This document shows, piece by piece, positions 40,844 to 49,261 of a DNA stretch of 64,000 bases (its first letter is position 1; the number at the start of each line of letters is the position of its first letter). The stretch comes from SIG607 sp045605385. GTDB lineage: Bacteria > Bacillota > Clostridia > Oscillospirales > Acutalibacteraceae. The notes below the pieces were generated by a model. It was not told the DNA's origin and made no database searches. It was given only the letters and a program-made list of their open reading frames with translations. A program made the position numbers and the translations under genes. The stretch spans positions 1 through 64,000 of the forward strand of contig JAZUPW010000015.1 in the NCBI GenBank assembly GCA_045605385.1. Direction: 5' to 3'.

Positions 40844-43045
40844 TTAATCGTGACGCTTAAAGCCTCTGCGGTTGCCGCCTTTTCTGTCGGGTTTTCTGCG
40901 TGGCGCTTCCTCTTCGCCGTCATCTTCAACAACAGCGCCTTCAACTTCTACAAGCGCGTCACGGCGGGAAAGGTTAAGTCTGCCTTGGTCATCAATTTCG
41001 GTAACCTTAACAATTACTTCGTCGCCAACAGAAACAACGTCTTCAACCTTTTCAACGCGTTTAACGTCGAGTTTGCTTATGTGAACAAGACCTTCTTTAC
41101 CTGGGGCAATTTCTACAAATGCGCCGAAGTTCATAAGTCTTGTAACTTTACCCTTGTAAACAGCGCCTATTTCGGGGTCGTTTGCAATTGTTTCAACAAT
41201 AGCCAAAGCCTGATTACATTTATCAAGGTCAACACCTGCAATGTAAACGTGACCGTCGTCTTCAATGTTAATAACAACGTCGCACTGTTCCTGTATAGAC
41301 TGAATAACCTTGCCCTGTTTACCAATAACGTCGCCGATTTTAGCGGGGTCAATAACGGTAGAAAGCATTTTAGGAGCATATTTAGAAAGTTCTTTTCTGG
41401 GTTCAGCAATACAAGGAGCCATAATTTCATCAAGAATATAGTTTCTTGCAGTGTGAGTTTTAGAAAGAGCCTCTTTAATAATTTCGGGGGTAAGACCGTG
41501 AACCTTTAAGTCCATCTGAATTGCGGTAATGCCTTCTTTTGTACCTGCAACCTTAAAGTCCATATCGCCGTAGAAGTCTTCAAGGCCCTGAATGTCAACC
41601 ATAGTCATAAAGTCGCCGTAAACGCCTTCATCGCCTGTGATAAGACCGCAGGAAATACCTGCAACAGGTGCTTTAATCGGAACACCTGCAGCCATTAATG
41701 CAAGTGTAGAACCGCAAATAGAAGCCTGAGAAGTAGAACCGTTAGAAGAAAGAACTTCACTTACAACTCTTATAGCATAGGGGAATTCTTCAACGCTTGG
41801 AATAACGGGTACTAATGCGCGTTCAGCAAGTGCTCCGTGACCGATTTCACGTCTGCCGGGGCCGCGTGAAGGTTTGGTTTCACCAACGCTGTAAGACGGG
41901 AAGTTGTAGTGGTGAATGTAACGCTTTTCGGTTTCTTCATCAAGACCGTCAAGTTTCTGCGCTTCGGCAACAGAAGCCAAAGTAGCGCTTGAAAGAACCT
42001 GAGTCTGACCGCGTGTGAACATACCTGTACCGTGTACACGGGGAAGTAAATCAATTTCAGCCGCCAAAGGACGTATTTCATCAATACCTCTGCCGTCAAC
42101 ACGTTTCTTTTCATCTTTAAGCCAGGCGCGAACAACGTGTTTCTGAACAAGATACATAATTTCATCTAACTTTGCAGTGTTGTCTTCAAAGCGTTCGTCA
42201 AACTTTTCGTGAACAGCATTGTAAATAGGAAGTAAAGCGGCATCTCTAACAAGTTTGTCATCGGTATCAAGCGCTTTCTTAACGTCTTCAATGCAGAATT
42301 CTTCAATTTCTGCCATAATAGCAGGGTCTGGATCGTTAGATTCGAACTCGAATTTTTCTTTGCCTATTTCAGCAACAATACCGTTAATAAATTCAACAAT
42401 TTTCTTGTTTTCTTCGTGACCTGCCATAATAGCATCGAACATAACTTCATCGCTTATTTCGTTAGCGCCTGCTTCTATCATAGCAACTAAATCTGCGGTA
42501 GAAGAAACGGTAAGGTCAAGCTGTGTTGTTTTTCTTTGTTCAAGAGTAGGGTTAATAACAATTTCGCCGTCACAAAGACCAACGTTAACCGAAGAAATAG
42601 GACCTGCCCAAGGAATATCGGAAATAGCAATAGCGGCAGAAACACCAATAGCGGCAGCAATCTGCGGATCGCAATCAGGGTCAACCGACATTACTGTAGC
42701 AACAACGCTGCAATCGTTTCTCATATCTTTTGGGAAAAGAGGACGAATAGGACGGTCTATACAACGGGAAGCAAGAATTGCTTTGTCTGCGGCCTTACCT
42801 TCGCGGCGTGTAAATGAGCCTGGGAAACGGCCAACAGAATACATTTTTTCTTCGTAATCAACAGAAAGCGGGAAGAAATCCACGCCTTCACGTGGCTTCG
42901 CAGAGGCCGTAACTGTACAAAGTACAGCAGTTTCGCCATAACGTGCCATAACTGCGGCATTAGCAAGTAATGCCATTTTGCCGGTTTCTAAAGTAAGTTT
43001 TCTTCCGGCAAGTTCGGTTTCATAAATCTTGTAGTTTTCAAACAT
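40844..43045 (-). CDS. pnp: Polynucleotide phosphorylase
   Basis: A 733-aa 3'-5' phosphorolytic exoribonuclease. It has two RNase PH domains (RGKAADKAILASRCIDRPIRPLF region, core SRCIDRPIRPLFP; and GPGRREIGHGALAERAL), a KH domain (IGDVIGKQGKVIQSIQEQC region, GKQGKVI loop) and a C-terminal S1 domain (VTRLMNFGAFVEIAPGKEGLVH). The tail is basic and Gly-rich (RKGGNRRGFKRHD). A role in mRNA turnover and RNA quality control is established for the family. It follows rpsO, the usual bacterial order, with a hairpin between the two. A G-rich ribosome site (AAGGAGGAAC) precedes the ATG. Confidence 0.97.
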   Translation of the reverse strand: MFENYKIYETELAGRKLTLETGKMALLANAAVMARYGETAVLCTVTASAKPREGVDFFPLSVDYEEKMYSVGRFPGSFTRREGKAADKAILASRCIDRPIRPLFPKDMRNDCSVVATVMSVDPDCDPQIAAAIGVSAAIAISDIPWAGPISSVNVGLCDGEIVINPTLEQRKTTQLDLTVSSTADLVAMIEAGANEISDEVMFDAIMAGHEENKKIVEFINGIVAEIGKEKFEFESNDPDPAIMAEIEEFCIEDVKKALDTDDKLVRDAALLPIYNAVHEKFDERFEDNTAKLDEIMYLVQKHVVRAWLKDEKKRVDGRGIDEIRPLAAEIDLLPRVHGTGMFTRGQTQVLSSATLASVAEAQKLDGLDEETEKRYIHHYNFPSYSVGETKPSRGPGRREIGHGALAERALVPVIPSVEEFPYAIRVVSEVLSSNGSTSQASICGSTLALMAAGVPIKAPVAGISCGLITGDEGVYGDFMTMVDIQGLEDFYGDMDFKVAGTKEGITAIQMDLKVHGLTPEIIKEALSKTHTARNYILDEIMAPCIAEPRKELSKYAPKMLSTVIDPAKIGDVIGKQGKVIQSIQEQCDVVINIEDDGHVYIAGVDLDKCNQALAIVETIANDPEIGAVYKGKVTRLMNFGAFVEIAPGKEGLVHISKLDVKRVEKVEDVVSVGDEVIVKVTEIDDQGRLNLSRRDALVEVEGAVVEDDGEEEAPRRKPDRKGGNRRGFKRHD

Positions 43046-43165
43046 TTTTGTTCCTCCTTAAATCAAGGGCATTCCTTCGTTAGCAATAAATCCTATCTTT
43101 AAAAAACTTTAAAAACACGATTTACCGCTAACCGAAGCGCAAAACACCCAAAAAATAATATAATA

Positions 43166-43193
43166 GGGCAAACCGGATAATGCCGGTCTGCCC
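43166..43193 (-). terminator. rpsO-pnp intergenic hairpin
   Basis: GGGCAGACCGG / CCGGTTTGCCC (43166-43176 and 43183-43193) with one mismatch. On the minus strand it is followed by TATTATATTATTTTTT, a poor T tract; in many bacteria a hairpin here is a processing site as much as a terminator. Confidence 0.6.
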
Positions 43194-43206
43194 TTTTTGC
43201 GTAAAA

Positions 43207-43470
43207 TTACTTACGAATTTCAAGACGTTTGATGATATCACGGTAACGGTTGATATCTACCTTAGTAAGATATGCAAGCAAGTTACGGCGATGACCAACC
43301 ATCTTAAGAAGACCGCGACGGGAATGATGATCCTTAGCGTGTACTTTAAGATGAGCGTTCAATTCGTTGATACGCTCTGTAAGAAGAGCAATTTGTACTT
43401 CAGGAGAACCTGTATCACCTTCGTGAACAGCGTATTCCTTAATAAGCTGCTGCTTTCTTTCTGCTGTCAT
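43207..43470 (-). CDS. rpsO: Ribosomal protein S15
   Basis: An 87-aa small-subunit protein matching S15 over its whole length (EYAVHEGDTGSPEVQIALLTERI core GDTGSPEVQIALL; LNAHLKVHAKDHHSRRGLL core KDHHSRRGLL; VGHRRNLLAYL). It binds the 16S rRNA three-way junction. AAGGAG precedes the ATG. The mRNA leader upstream has base-pairing of the kind used by S15 to regulate itself. Confidence 0.97.
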   Translation of the reverse strand: MTAERKQQLIKEYAVHEGDTGSPEVQIALLTERINELNAHLKVHAKDHHSRRGLLKMVGHRRNLLAYLTKVDINRYRDIIKRLEIRK

Positions 43471-43499
43471 TTCGTTTCACTCCTTTTCTTTAATTATAC

Positions 43500-43580
43500 G
43501 CCGTAAACTGAGCCAAAGGTCTTGAGTGTTCCGTAATAATACGGCAGACACCTGAAGCTCGGTAAACGGTAAAGGGCAAA
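43500..43580 (-). promoter_or_regulatory. Structured rpsO leader, putative S15 autoregulatory RNA
   Basis: On the minus strand, CCGTTTACCGAGC near the 5' side can pair with GGCTCAGTTTACGG just before the ribosome site, enclosing GGTGT/ACACT and CCGTA-TTAT-TACGG hairpins, a junction-like shape. S15 is known to repress its own mRNA through such structures in several bacteria. The comparison is by shape only. Confidence 0.5.
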
Positions 43581-43649
43581 ATTTAACGCATACGCGAATA
43601 TTGCCGCATAGCATTATAACACAATCCTTTTAAAAAATCAACACTTTTT

Positions 43650-45539
43650 TTAAAGAAGATTGCAAATAAGTTCTGTGTATCCGCTTGGGTCTTCAATGGG
43701 CATATCTGCAATAAGCAATGCGCTGCTGTAAAGAACCTTTGCAAGTGAAGCGGCTTTTTCTTTGTCGTTTTCGTAGTAATCTTTCAAAACGTTAAATATT
43801 TTGTGTTCGCTGTTTAATTCCAAAACACGCTCTGCCTTAACACCGCTCATCTGCTTATCGGGAAGCGAAGCAAAGTATTTTTCCATTTCCAAAGTAATGT
43901 TACCCTGAGAAGAAAGACAAACGGGATGTGTTTTCAATTTTTTGGAAATAACAACGTCGCTAATACCAAGTGTTTCTTTTAAGAAATCAAGCATTTCTTT
44001 GTTTTCGGCTTCTTTTGTTTCGGCTTCTTTGGTTTCGTTTTCATCTAACAAATCGTTGTTTTCAGCGTTAATACTGCAGAAATCCTTGTTTTGTTCGTTA
44101 TTTAAAATATTCATAACAAACTCATCAACTTCATCGGTAAGGCAAAGCATATCAAAACCTTTTGCTTTAACAAGTTCGGTTTGCGGAAGCGATGCTATTT
44201 TAGCATTAGTTTCTCCGCAGGCATAATAAATATGCTTTTGTTCTTCGGGCATTTTTAAAACGTATTCGTTAAGCGTAATAAGTTTTTGCTCGTTTAAGGA
44301 ATAGAACATAAGTAAATCTTTTAAGGCGTCTTTGTTCATTCCGTAATTGCTTACAACACCGTATTTTAACTGAATACCGAACGCAGAGTAGAATTTTTCA
44401 TACTTTTCACGGTCGTTATCAAGCGCTTTTTTAAGTTCGGAATGTATTTTCTTTTCAATGTTTTTAGAAATAGTCTTTAAAGCGGTGTCTTGCTGTAACA
44501 TTTCGCGTGAAATATTAAGCGATAAATCGTCGCTGTCTACAACGCCCTTTACAAAACGGTAATGTTCAGAAACTAAATCAGAGCATTTTTCCATAATAAG
44601 TACGCCGTTTGAATAAAGTTTCAATCCCTTTTCGTATTCTTTTGTGAAGTAATCGTAAGGGGTGGTTGCAGGAATATATAAAAGCGCATTGTAAGAAACA
44701 ACGCCTTCGGCAGAAACACGTATTGTAAACAACGGGTCGGTAAAATCGCGGAAGTTTTCTTTGTAAAAAGCATTGGTTTCTTCTTCTTTTAATTTTGCCT
44801 TGCTCTTTTTCCAAACAGGTTCCATACTGTTTACGGTTTCAAATTCGTTGTAGGTTTCTTGTGTTTTTTCTTCGCCTTCGCCAACTTCTTTTGTCTTTTC
44901 AACAAAAAGTTTAATTGGGTGGGGAATATAATCGGAATACTGTTTTATAAGATGTCTTAAAGTGTATTCGTTTAAATAATCGCTGTATTTAATATCATCG
45001 GTATCGTCTTTAAGATGCATAATAATGGTAGTACCAACGTTTTCTCTTGTGTCTTCGCTTATGGTATAACCGTCGGCGCCGTTTGACTGCCATTTGTGCG
45101 CAACGTCATCTTTGTAGGAACGGCTTATTACGGTAAGGGTATCGCTTACCATAAATGCTGAATAAAAACCAACACCGAACTGACCTATAATATTAACAGC
45201 CTCTTTTTCTTCTTCGGTGCTCATTTCTTCTTTAAACTGCAGTGAACCGCTTTTGCAAATAGTACCTAAATTTTCTTCAAGTTCTTTTGCAGTCATACCA
45301 ATACCGTTATCGCTTACGCTAATGGTACGCGCATTTTTATCGGCAACAATTTCTATGCTCATATCACCGCATTTGCCGCGTGCATTTTCATCGGTAAGCG
45401 AAATATAACGCAGTTTATCGGTTGCATCACTTGCGTTAGAAATTATTTCGCGTAAAAATATTTCTTTGTTGGTGTAAATTGAATTAATCATCAAGTCAAG
45501 CAGTCGTTTGCTTTCTGCTTTAAATTGCTTTTTTGCCAT
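43650..45539 (-). CDS. htpG: Chaperone HtpG (Hsp90)
   Basis: A 629-aa bacterial Hsp90. The N-terminal GHKL ATPase is clear: LREIISNASDATDKLRY (Glu/Asn for ATP), DNGIGMTAKELEENLG and GQFGVGFYSAFMVSD. The middle domain has the catalytic Arg loop around VDSDDLSLNISREMLQQD. It refolds or holds client proteins in the cytoplasm. It stands alone; a perfect palindrome CACTTTTT-C-AAAAAGTG (45581-45597) lies 42 nt upstream, possibly regulatory. No CIRCE is present, so HrcA control is unlikely. Confidence 0.96.
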   Translation of the reverse strand: MAKKQFKAESKRLLDLMINSIYTNKEIFLREIISNASDATDKLRYISLTDENARGKCGDMSIEIVADKNARTISVSDNGIGMTAKELEENLGTICKSGSLQFKEEMSTEEEKEAVNIIGQFGVGFYSAFMVSDTLTVISRSYKDDVAHKWQSNGADGYTISEDTRENVGTTIIMHLKDDTDDIKYSDYLNEYTLRHLIKQYSDYIPHPIKLFVEKTKEVGEGEEKTQETYNEFETVNSMEPVWKKSKAKLKEEETNAFYKENFRDFTDPLFTIRVSAEGVVSYNALLYIPATTPYDYFTKEYEKGLKLYSNGVLIMEKCSDLVSEHYRFVKGVVDSDDLSLNISREMLQQDTALKTISKNIEKKIHSELKKALDNDREKYEKFYSAFGIQLKYGVVSNYGMNKDALKDLLMFYSLNEQKLITLNEYVLKMPEEQKHIYYACGETNAKIASLPQTELVKAKGFDMLCLTDEVDEFVMNILNNEQNKDFCSINAENNDLLDENETKEAETKEAENKEMLDFLKETLGISDVVISKKLKTHPVCLSSQGNITLEMEKYFASLPDKQMSGVKAERVLELNSEHKIFNVLKDYYENDKEKAASLAKVLYSSALLIADMPIEDPSGYTELICNLL

Positions 45540-45580
45540 AGTAAAACCCTTCTTTTAATTGATATAGGTATATTTTACCA

Positions 45581-45597
45581 CACTTTTTCAAAAAGTG
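45581..45597. promoter_or_regulatory. Palindrome upstream of htpG
   Basis: Perfect inverted repeat CACTTTTT-C-AAAAAGTG in the htpG/crp-like divergent region. It could be an operator for an unknown regulator or a chance AT-rich palindrome. Confidence 0.35.
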
Positions 45598-45620
45598 AAG
45601 ACAAATTCTTTATAAATTTA

Positions 45621-45649
45621 TTGACAAAAAGTAAACAATAGGGTATATT
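45621..45649 (+). promoter_or_regulatory. Promoter of the Crp/Fnr-ABC operon
   Basis: TTGACA (45621-45626), 17-bp spacer, TATATT (45644-45649). An imperfect palindrome TGTTCC-ATTT-GGTACA (45660-45675) just after the start point may be a regulator site. Confidence 0.65.
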
Positions 45650-45692
45650 ATAATAAAAGTGTTCCATTTGGTACAGTTTCGGAGGTGAAAAG

Positions 45693-46298
45693 GTGAAGAA
45701 AGAAGAAAATATATTGCAAAACTTATTTCTTTTTAAAGGCATTGAACAAAACTTTGAAACAAAAAATTTAGGTCAGGTAAAAACCTTTCTTAAAAATGAT
45801 TGCATTTATGAATGTAATAATTATAAAAAGGCGCTCGGCGTACTTTTAAGCGGCAAAGCAGAGGCATTATCAAGCGGCGGTGTAGCACTTAAAGAATTTT
45901 TGCCGTCAAGCGTTTTCGGTGCGGCGGCAGTGTTTGGCAGCAGCGAACCTTATGTCAGCCGTATAAATGCAAAAACAAACTGCTCGGTTTTGTTTATAAG
46001 TGAAGAAAAACTTAAAGAACTTTTTAAAGAATACCCTCAAACGGCAATAAATTATATTTCTTTTTTGTCTTCAAAAATTCGTTTTTTAAACCAAAAAATA
46101 TCTCTTTTTACCGCCGATTCAGCCGAAAGCAGATTGTATAATTATCTTTGTGCAAATCAAAGTGATGAAAAAATTAATATGTCGTTGCTTTCACAAACGC
46201 TCGGTATCGGCAGAACAAGTCTTTACCGCGCTATGAATGAATTGGAACAAAAAAATATAATTGTCCGAAAGGACGGAAAGGTAAGTGTTTTAAAATGA
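45693..46298 (+). CDS. Crp/Fnr-family transcriptional regulator
   Basis: A 201-aa regulator: an N-terminal cyclic-nucleotide-binding-like beta barrel (about 15-125) and a C-terminal winged helix (SLLSQTLGIGRTSLYRAMNELEQKNII, key part GIGRTSLYRAMNEL). No Cys cluster for an iron-sulphur Fnr is visible and the phosphate-binding Arg of Crp is not obvious, so the signal is unknown. The start is GTG (45693) with GGAGGTG 5 nt before. It overlaps the substrate-binding protein gene by 4 nt, making it a co-transcribed, probably self-regulating controller of the ABC importer. Confidence 0.85.
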   Translation: MKKEENILQNLFLFKGIEQNFETKNLGQVKTFLKNDCIYECNNYKKALGVLLSGKAEALSSGGVALKEFLPSSVFGAAAVFGSSEPYVSRINAKTNCSVLFISEEKLKELFKEYPQTAINYISFLSSKIRFLNQKISLFTADSAESRLYNYLCANQSDEKINMSLLSQTLGIGRTSLYRAMNELEQKNIIVRKDGKVSVLK

Positions 46299-47272
46299 AA
46301 AAATTATTATGTGTTGTGTTAAGTCTTGCGTTGTTGTTAAGTTTTGCAGGTTGCGGTGAAGCAAAGGTGCAAACAGGCGAAATGAACGTTTACGTTCTTT
46401 CAGGACCAACAGGCATAGGCGCCTTAAATCTTTGGGAAAAGGCAGAATCTGCTGAAACTTTAAACACCTATAACTTTACCTTAACGGGCGCTAACGATGA
46501 AATTGTAAGCGCAGTTTCAAAGGGCGAAGCAGACGTTGCCGCAGTTGCTACCAACCTTGCTTCTACACTTTATAATAGAACCGAAGGCGGCGTTACCGTT
46601 ATTGCCGTAAATACCACAGGCGTACTTTATATGCTTACAAACGGTGAAGAAATAAACAGTATTGCCGATTTAAAAGGCAAAACAATTTATTCCCCCGGTC
46701 AGGGCGCTAATCCCGAATACATTTTGCGTTATGTTTTAAAGGGCAACGGAATTGATGCCGAAAAAGACGTAACAATTAAATTCGTTGCCGAAGGAAGCGA
46801 ACTTCTTACCGTTTGGGCAAATGATCCAACCGCTGTAATTATGGCTCCTCAGCCCGTTGCAACCAACCTTAAAATGAAAAACGCAAATGCTAAAACAGTT
46901 TTTGATATGAGCGAAGAATGGGGCAAAATATCAGGCGATGAAAGTAAACTGTTTATGGGTTGCGTTATTGTAAGAAACGAATTTTTAAAGGAAAATAAAG
47001 GTGTTGTAGATACTTTCTTAAAGGAATATAAGGAATCTATTGAAAAGGCTATAAGCGACGTAGAAGGCACAGCCGCACTTTGCGAAAAGCGCGGAATAAT
47101 ACCAAAAGCCGCTATTGCAAAACAGGCTATTCCTTATTGCGGACTCACCTTTGTAGAGGGCAAAGAATTAAAAGAAGGACTTTCGGGATATCTTAAAGTA
47201 ATGTACGATGCAAATCCAAAAAGCGTAGGCGGAAAGTTACCCGAGGATAACTTCTACTATGTCGCAAATTAA
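46295..47272 (+). CDS. SsuA/TauA-like substrate-binding lipoprotein
   Basis: A 325-aa lipoprotein with signal peptide and lipobox SFAGC (Cys20), followed by an NMT1/SsuA-type binding fold (LSGPTGIGALNLWEKAE start, SIADLKGKTIYSPGQGANPEY, then IMAPQPVATNLK). Such proteins bring sulphonates, thiamine precursors or other small organic ions to a membrane permease. The substrate cannot be told here. It overlaps the regulator upstream and the permease downstream (14 nt). Confidence 0.85.
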   Translation: MKKLLCVVLSLALLLSFAGCGEAKVQTGEMNVYVLSGPTGIGALNLWEKAESAETLNTYNFTLTGANDEIVSAVSKGEADVAAVATNLASTLYNRTEGGVTVIAVNTTGVLYMLTNGEEINSIADLKGKTIYSPGQGANPEYILRYVLKGNGIDAEKDVTIKFVAEGSELLTVWANDPTAVIMAPQPVATNLKMKNANAKTVFDMSEEWGKISGDESKLFMGCVIVRNEFLKENKGVVDTFLKEYKESIEKAISDVEGTAALCEKRGIIPKAAIAKQAIPYCGLTFVEGKELKEGLSGYLKVMYDANPKSVGGKLPEDNFYYVAN

Positions 47273-48008
47273 AAAAACATTAAAAACACTTGCCGCAATT
47301 TTGTTCTGGTTAATACTATGGCAGATTGCGGCAAGTGCTGCAAATAAAGATTTACTTATAGATATCCCTACCCCTGTATCAACCGCCCTTTCGCTTTTTT
47401 GCAGTTTAAATGATTCGCTGTTTTACGTTTCGGTGCTACTATCGCTTTTAAGGGTATTGGCAGGTTTTTTACTTGCCTTTGTATTTGGTACTGTTTTCGG
47501 TGTGCTTTCAAGCCGTTATAGTTTAATTTACACCTTGTTCTCGCCGCTTTTAAAGGTTATCCGCGCAGTTCCCGTGGCATCTTTTATAATTCTTGTTTAT
47601 TTGTGGATGTCAAGAGAATACGTTCCTACTTTTATAGCCTTTTTAACGGTGCTTCCAATAATATGGACCAACGTTTACGACGGCATTAATGCTACAAATA
47701 AACAGTTGCTTGAAATGGCAAACGTTATGGGAATGAAACGGTTTGATACCTTAAAACATATAATTCTTCCGGGTGCTAAGCCCTTTATTACAAGCGCGGT
47801 TTCAACGGGGCTCGGTTTTGCCTTTAAATCAGGTATTGCGGCTGAAGTTATCTGCCGCACGGTAAATTCGTTGGGCGAGTTGTTGTGGCGCGGTAAAAGC
47901 AGTGTGGATTACAATAACGTTTTTGCCGTAACCGTAGCAGTGGTTATTTTAAGTGTTGCGCTTGAACACGGAGTTTCCTTTTTATTTAAAAGGAGGGCGA
48001 AACAATGA
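47259..48008 (+). CDS. SsuC/TauC-like ABC permease
   Basis: A 249-aa inner-membrane permease with six hydrophobic helices. The coupling (EAA) loop is visible as LLEMANVMGMKRFDTLKHIILPGAKPF (core EMANVMGMKR..LKHIILPGA). It works as a homodimer with the adjacent ATPase. Its start overlaps the end of the substrate-binding protein gene and its stop overlaps the ATPase start (4 nt), a single translational unit. Confidence 0.88.
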   Translation: MSQIKKTLKTLAAILFWLILWQIAASAANKDLLIDIPTPVSTALSLFCSLNDSLFYVSVLLSLLRVLAGFLLAFVFGTVFGVLSSRYSLIYTLFSPLLKVIRAVPVASFIILVYLWMSREYVPTFIAFLTVLPIIWTNVYDGINATNKQLLEMANVMGMKRFDTLKHIILPGAKPFITSAVSTGLGFAFKSGIAAEVICRTVNSLGELLWRGKSSVDYNNVFAVTVAVVILSVALEHGVSFLFKRRAKQ

Positions 48009-48565
48009 TAAGTTTTAATAACGTAACCTTTAAATACCGTAATACAGGCGAAATAATAAAAAACCTTTCTTTTGAATTAAAAAAAGAAGACCGTATTTGT
48101 TTTTTCGGTGCTTCGGGAAGCGGTAAAAGTACCGTATCACGCCTTGTTATGGGGCTTGAAAAAGCAAAAAAAGGCGCTATACAGCGAAAAGAAAATATAA
48201 CCTTTTCGGTTTCGTTTCAGGAAGACCGACTTATTCCGCTAAAAACCGCAAAAGAAAACGTCCAGCTGTTTTCAAGCGAGATAAAGGCAGAAGAACTGCT
48301 CAATGAATTAGGACTAAGCGAGGCAAAAGATAAACTCCCAAACGAACTTTCGGGAGGTATGAAACGGCGTGTCAGCCTTGCAAGAGCCCTTGCGCACGAA
48401 AGCGACGTGCTAATTCTCGATGAAGCGCTTACGGGGCTTGACAGCGAAACAAAAGCGCTTTGCTTAAAGGTAATTGAAAAGCATTTAAACGGCAGAGCCT
48501 TAATCCTTATAACCCACGAAATAAAAGAGGCGCAAATCCTTTCTTGCAGAATAATAAATATTTGA
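48005..48565 (+). CDS. SsuB/TauB-like ABC importer ATPase (short form)
   Basis: A 186-aa ATPase with Walker A GASGSGKST, Q-loop SFQEDRLIPLKT, signature LSGGMKRRVSLARAL, Walker B VLILDEALTGLD and switch His in ITHE. At 186 aa it is about 50 residues shorter than typical SsuB proteins, lacking the C-terminal extension, but all catalytic motifs are intact. It ends the operon; a strong terminator follows. Confidence 0.88.
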   Translation: MISFNNVTFKYRNTGEIIKNLSFELKKEDRICFFGASGSGKSTVSRLVMGLEKAKKGAIQRKENITFSVSFQEDRLIPLKTAKENVQLFSSEIKAEELLNELGLSEAKDKLPNELSGGMKRRVSLARALAHESDVLILDEALTGLDSETKALCLKVIEKHLNGRALILITHEIKEAQILSCRIINI

Positions 48566-48590
48566 AAAACGGACTTCACTGTCCGTTTTT
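48565..48590 (+). terminator. Terminator of the SsuABC-type operon
   Basis: AAAAACGGAC-TTCACT-GTCCGTTTTT, perfect 10-bp stem with a T run. Confidence 0.88.
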
Positions 48591-48601
48591 ATTTTTCAAC
48601 G

Positions 48602-48630
48602 TTGAAAAAATTAAGTCTTTATGATACAAT
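48602..48630 (+). promoter_or_regulatory. Promoter of small membrane protein pair
   Basis: TTGAAA (48602-48607), 17-bp spacer, TACAAT (48625-48630). Confidence 0.6.
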
Positions 48631-48657
48631 TAAATCATAAATCTAAGGGGTATTTAA

Positions 48658-49032
48658 ATGATTGAAAAAGTATTGGCTTTTGTAAAAAACAACTTAAGGT
48701 TTTTTGCCGCATTAAACCTTATAATAATTATTGCAACCGTTGTATTTTCTGCCGTTAAAGGCGGTTTTAACGGTGCAGCTACAGCAATATCCGGCTTTGC
48801 GGCGGCATTTATGTTAGGCTATTTCGGTGTTTTCGGCAGATATGCTAAAAGGACTGCCGATACTTTGAAAAAACTAACAATAATTGCTTTTTTGTTAGCA
48901 ATTATTGTTGCGGTTATGTTTTGTATAGCGTTTATAAGGTTTTCGTTGTTACAATATCTAACAAAAGTCATAGCAGTTTGTCTTGGATTCATTGCATCAG
49001 CGATTGCAAACCTTGATGATCTTAAGGAGTAA
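48658..49032 (+). CDS. Small four-helix membrane protein
   Basis: Unrecognised 124-aa protein with four hydrophobic helices (about residues 15-35, 40-62, 72-95 and 96-116) and a charged end DDLKE. TAAGGGG precedes the ATG. It is followed 4 nt later by a second very small membrane protein, and the pair has its own promoter and terminator. No function can be assigned. Confidence 0.65.
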   Translation: MIEKVLAFVKNNLRFFAALNLIIIIATVVFSAVKGGFNGAATAISGFAAAFMLGYFGVFGRYAKRTADTLKKLTIIAFLLAIIVAVMFCIAFIRFSLLQYLTKVIAVCLGFIASAIANLDDLKE

Positions 49033-49035
49033 AAA

Positions 49036-49206
49036 ATGAAAAAACATATTATTATAGTTTTAATTGAAATTGTTGCGGTTTTTGTAATAGACATTTTGCT
49101 TAATGCATTTTTTAAGAACCAAAATACAAATATAATTATGGGTGTGATTGTTTTTGTCTTAAATGCTGTAGCGGTTATTGCTTCACAAAAACTAAATAAA
49201 CCCTAA
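49036..49206 (+). CDS. Very small two-helix membrane protein
   Basis: A 56-aa open frame starting MKKHIIIVLIEIV and ending ASQKLNKP, with AAGGAGT at 49023-49029, six nt before its ATG. Two hydrophobic helices (residues 4-25 and 32-49) are joined by KNQNTN. It begins 3 nt after the previous stop, so translational coupling is likely. The good ribosome site, tight spacing and continuous hydrophobic pattern support a real gene; function unknown. Confidence 0.65.
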   Translation: MKKHIIIVLIEIVAVFVIDILLNAFFKNQNTNIIMGVIVFVLNAVAVIASQKLNKP

Positions 49207-49225
49207 TACAATAAGTTATACATAA

Positions 49226-49260
49226 CAAAGACCTGTGTTCAGTTTGAACACAGGTCTTTG
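49226..49260. terminator. Perfect 15-bp bidirectional terminator
   Basis: CAAAGACCTGTGTTC / GAACACAGGTCTTTG around a 5-nt loop, between convergent genes. Confidence 0.88.
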
Positions 49261-49261
49261 T

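Noticed and set aside
40850..41509. Long plus-strand open frame of about 219 codons opposite pnp
   Set aside because: Composition is Asn/Phe/Val-biased as expected from antisense of a coding gene, there is no ribosome site, and pnp is certain.
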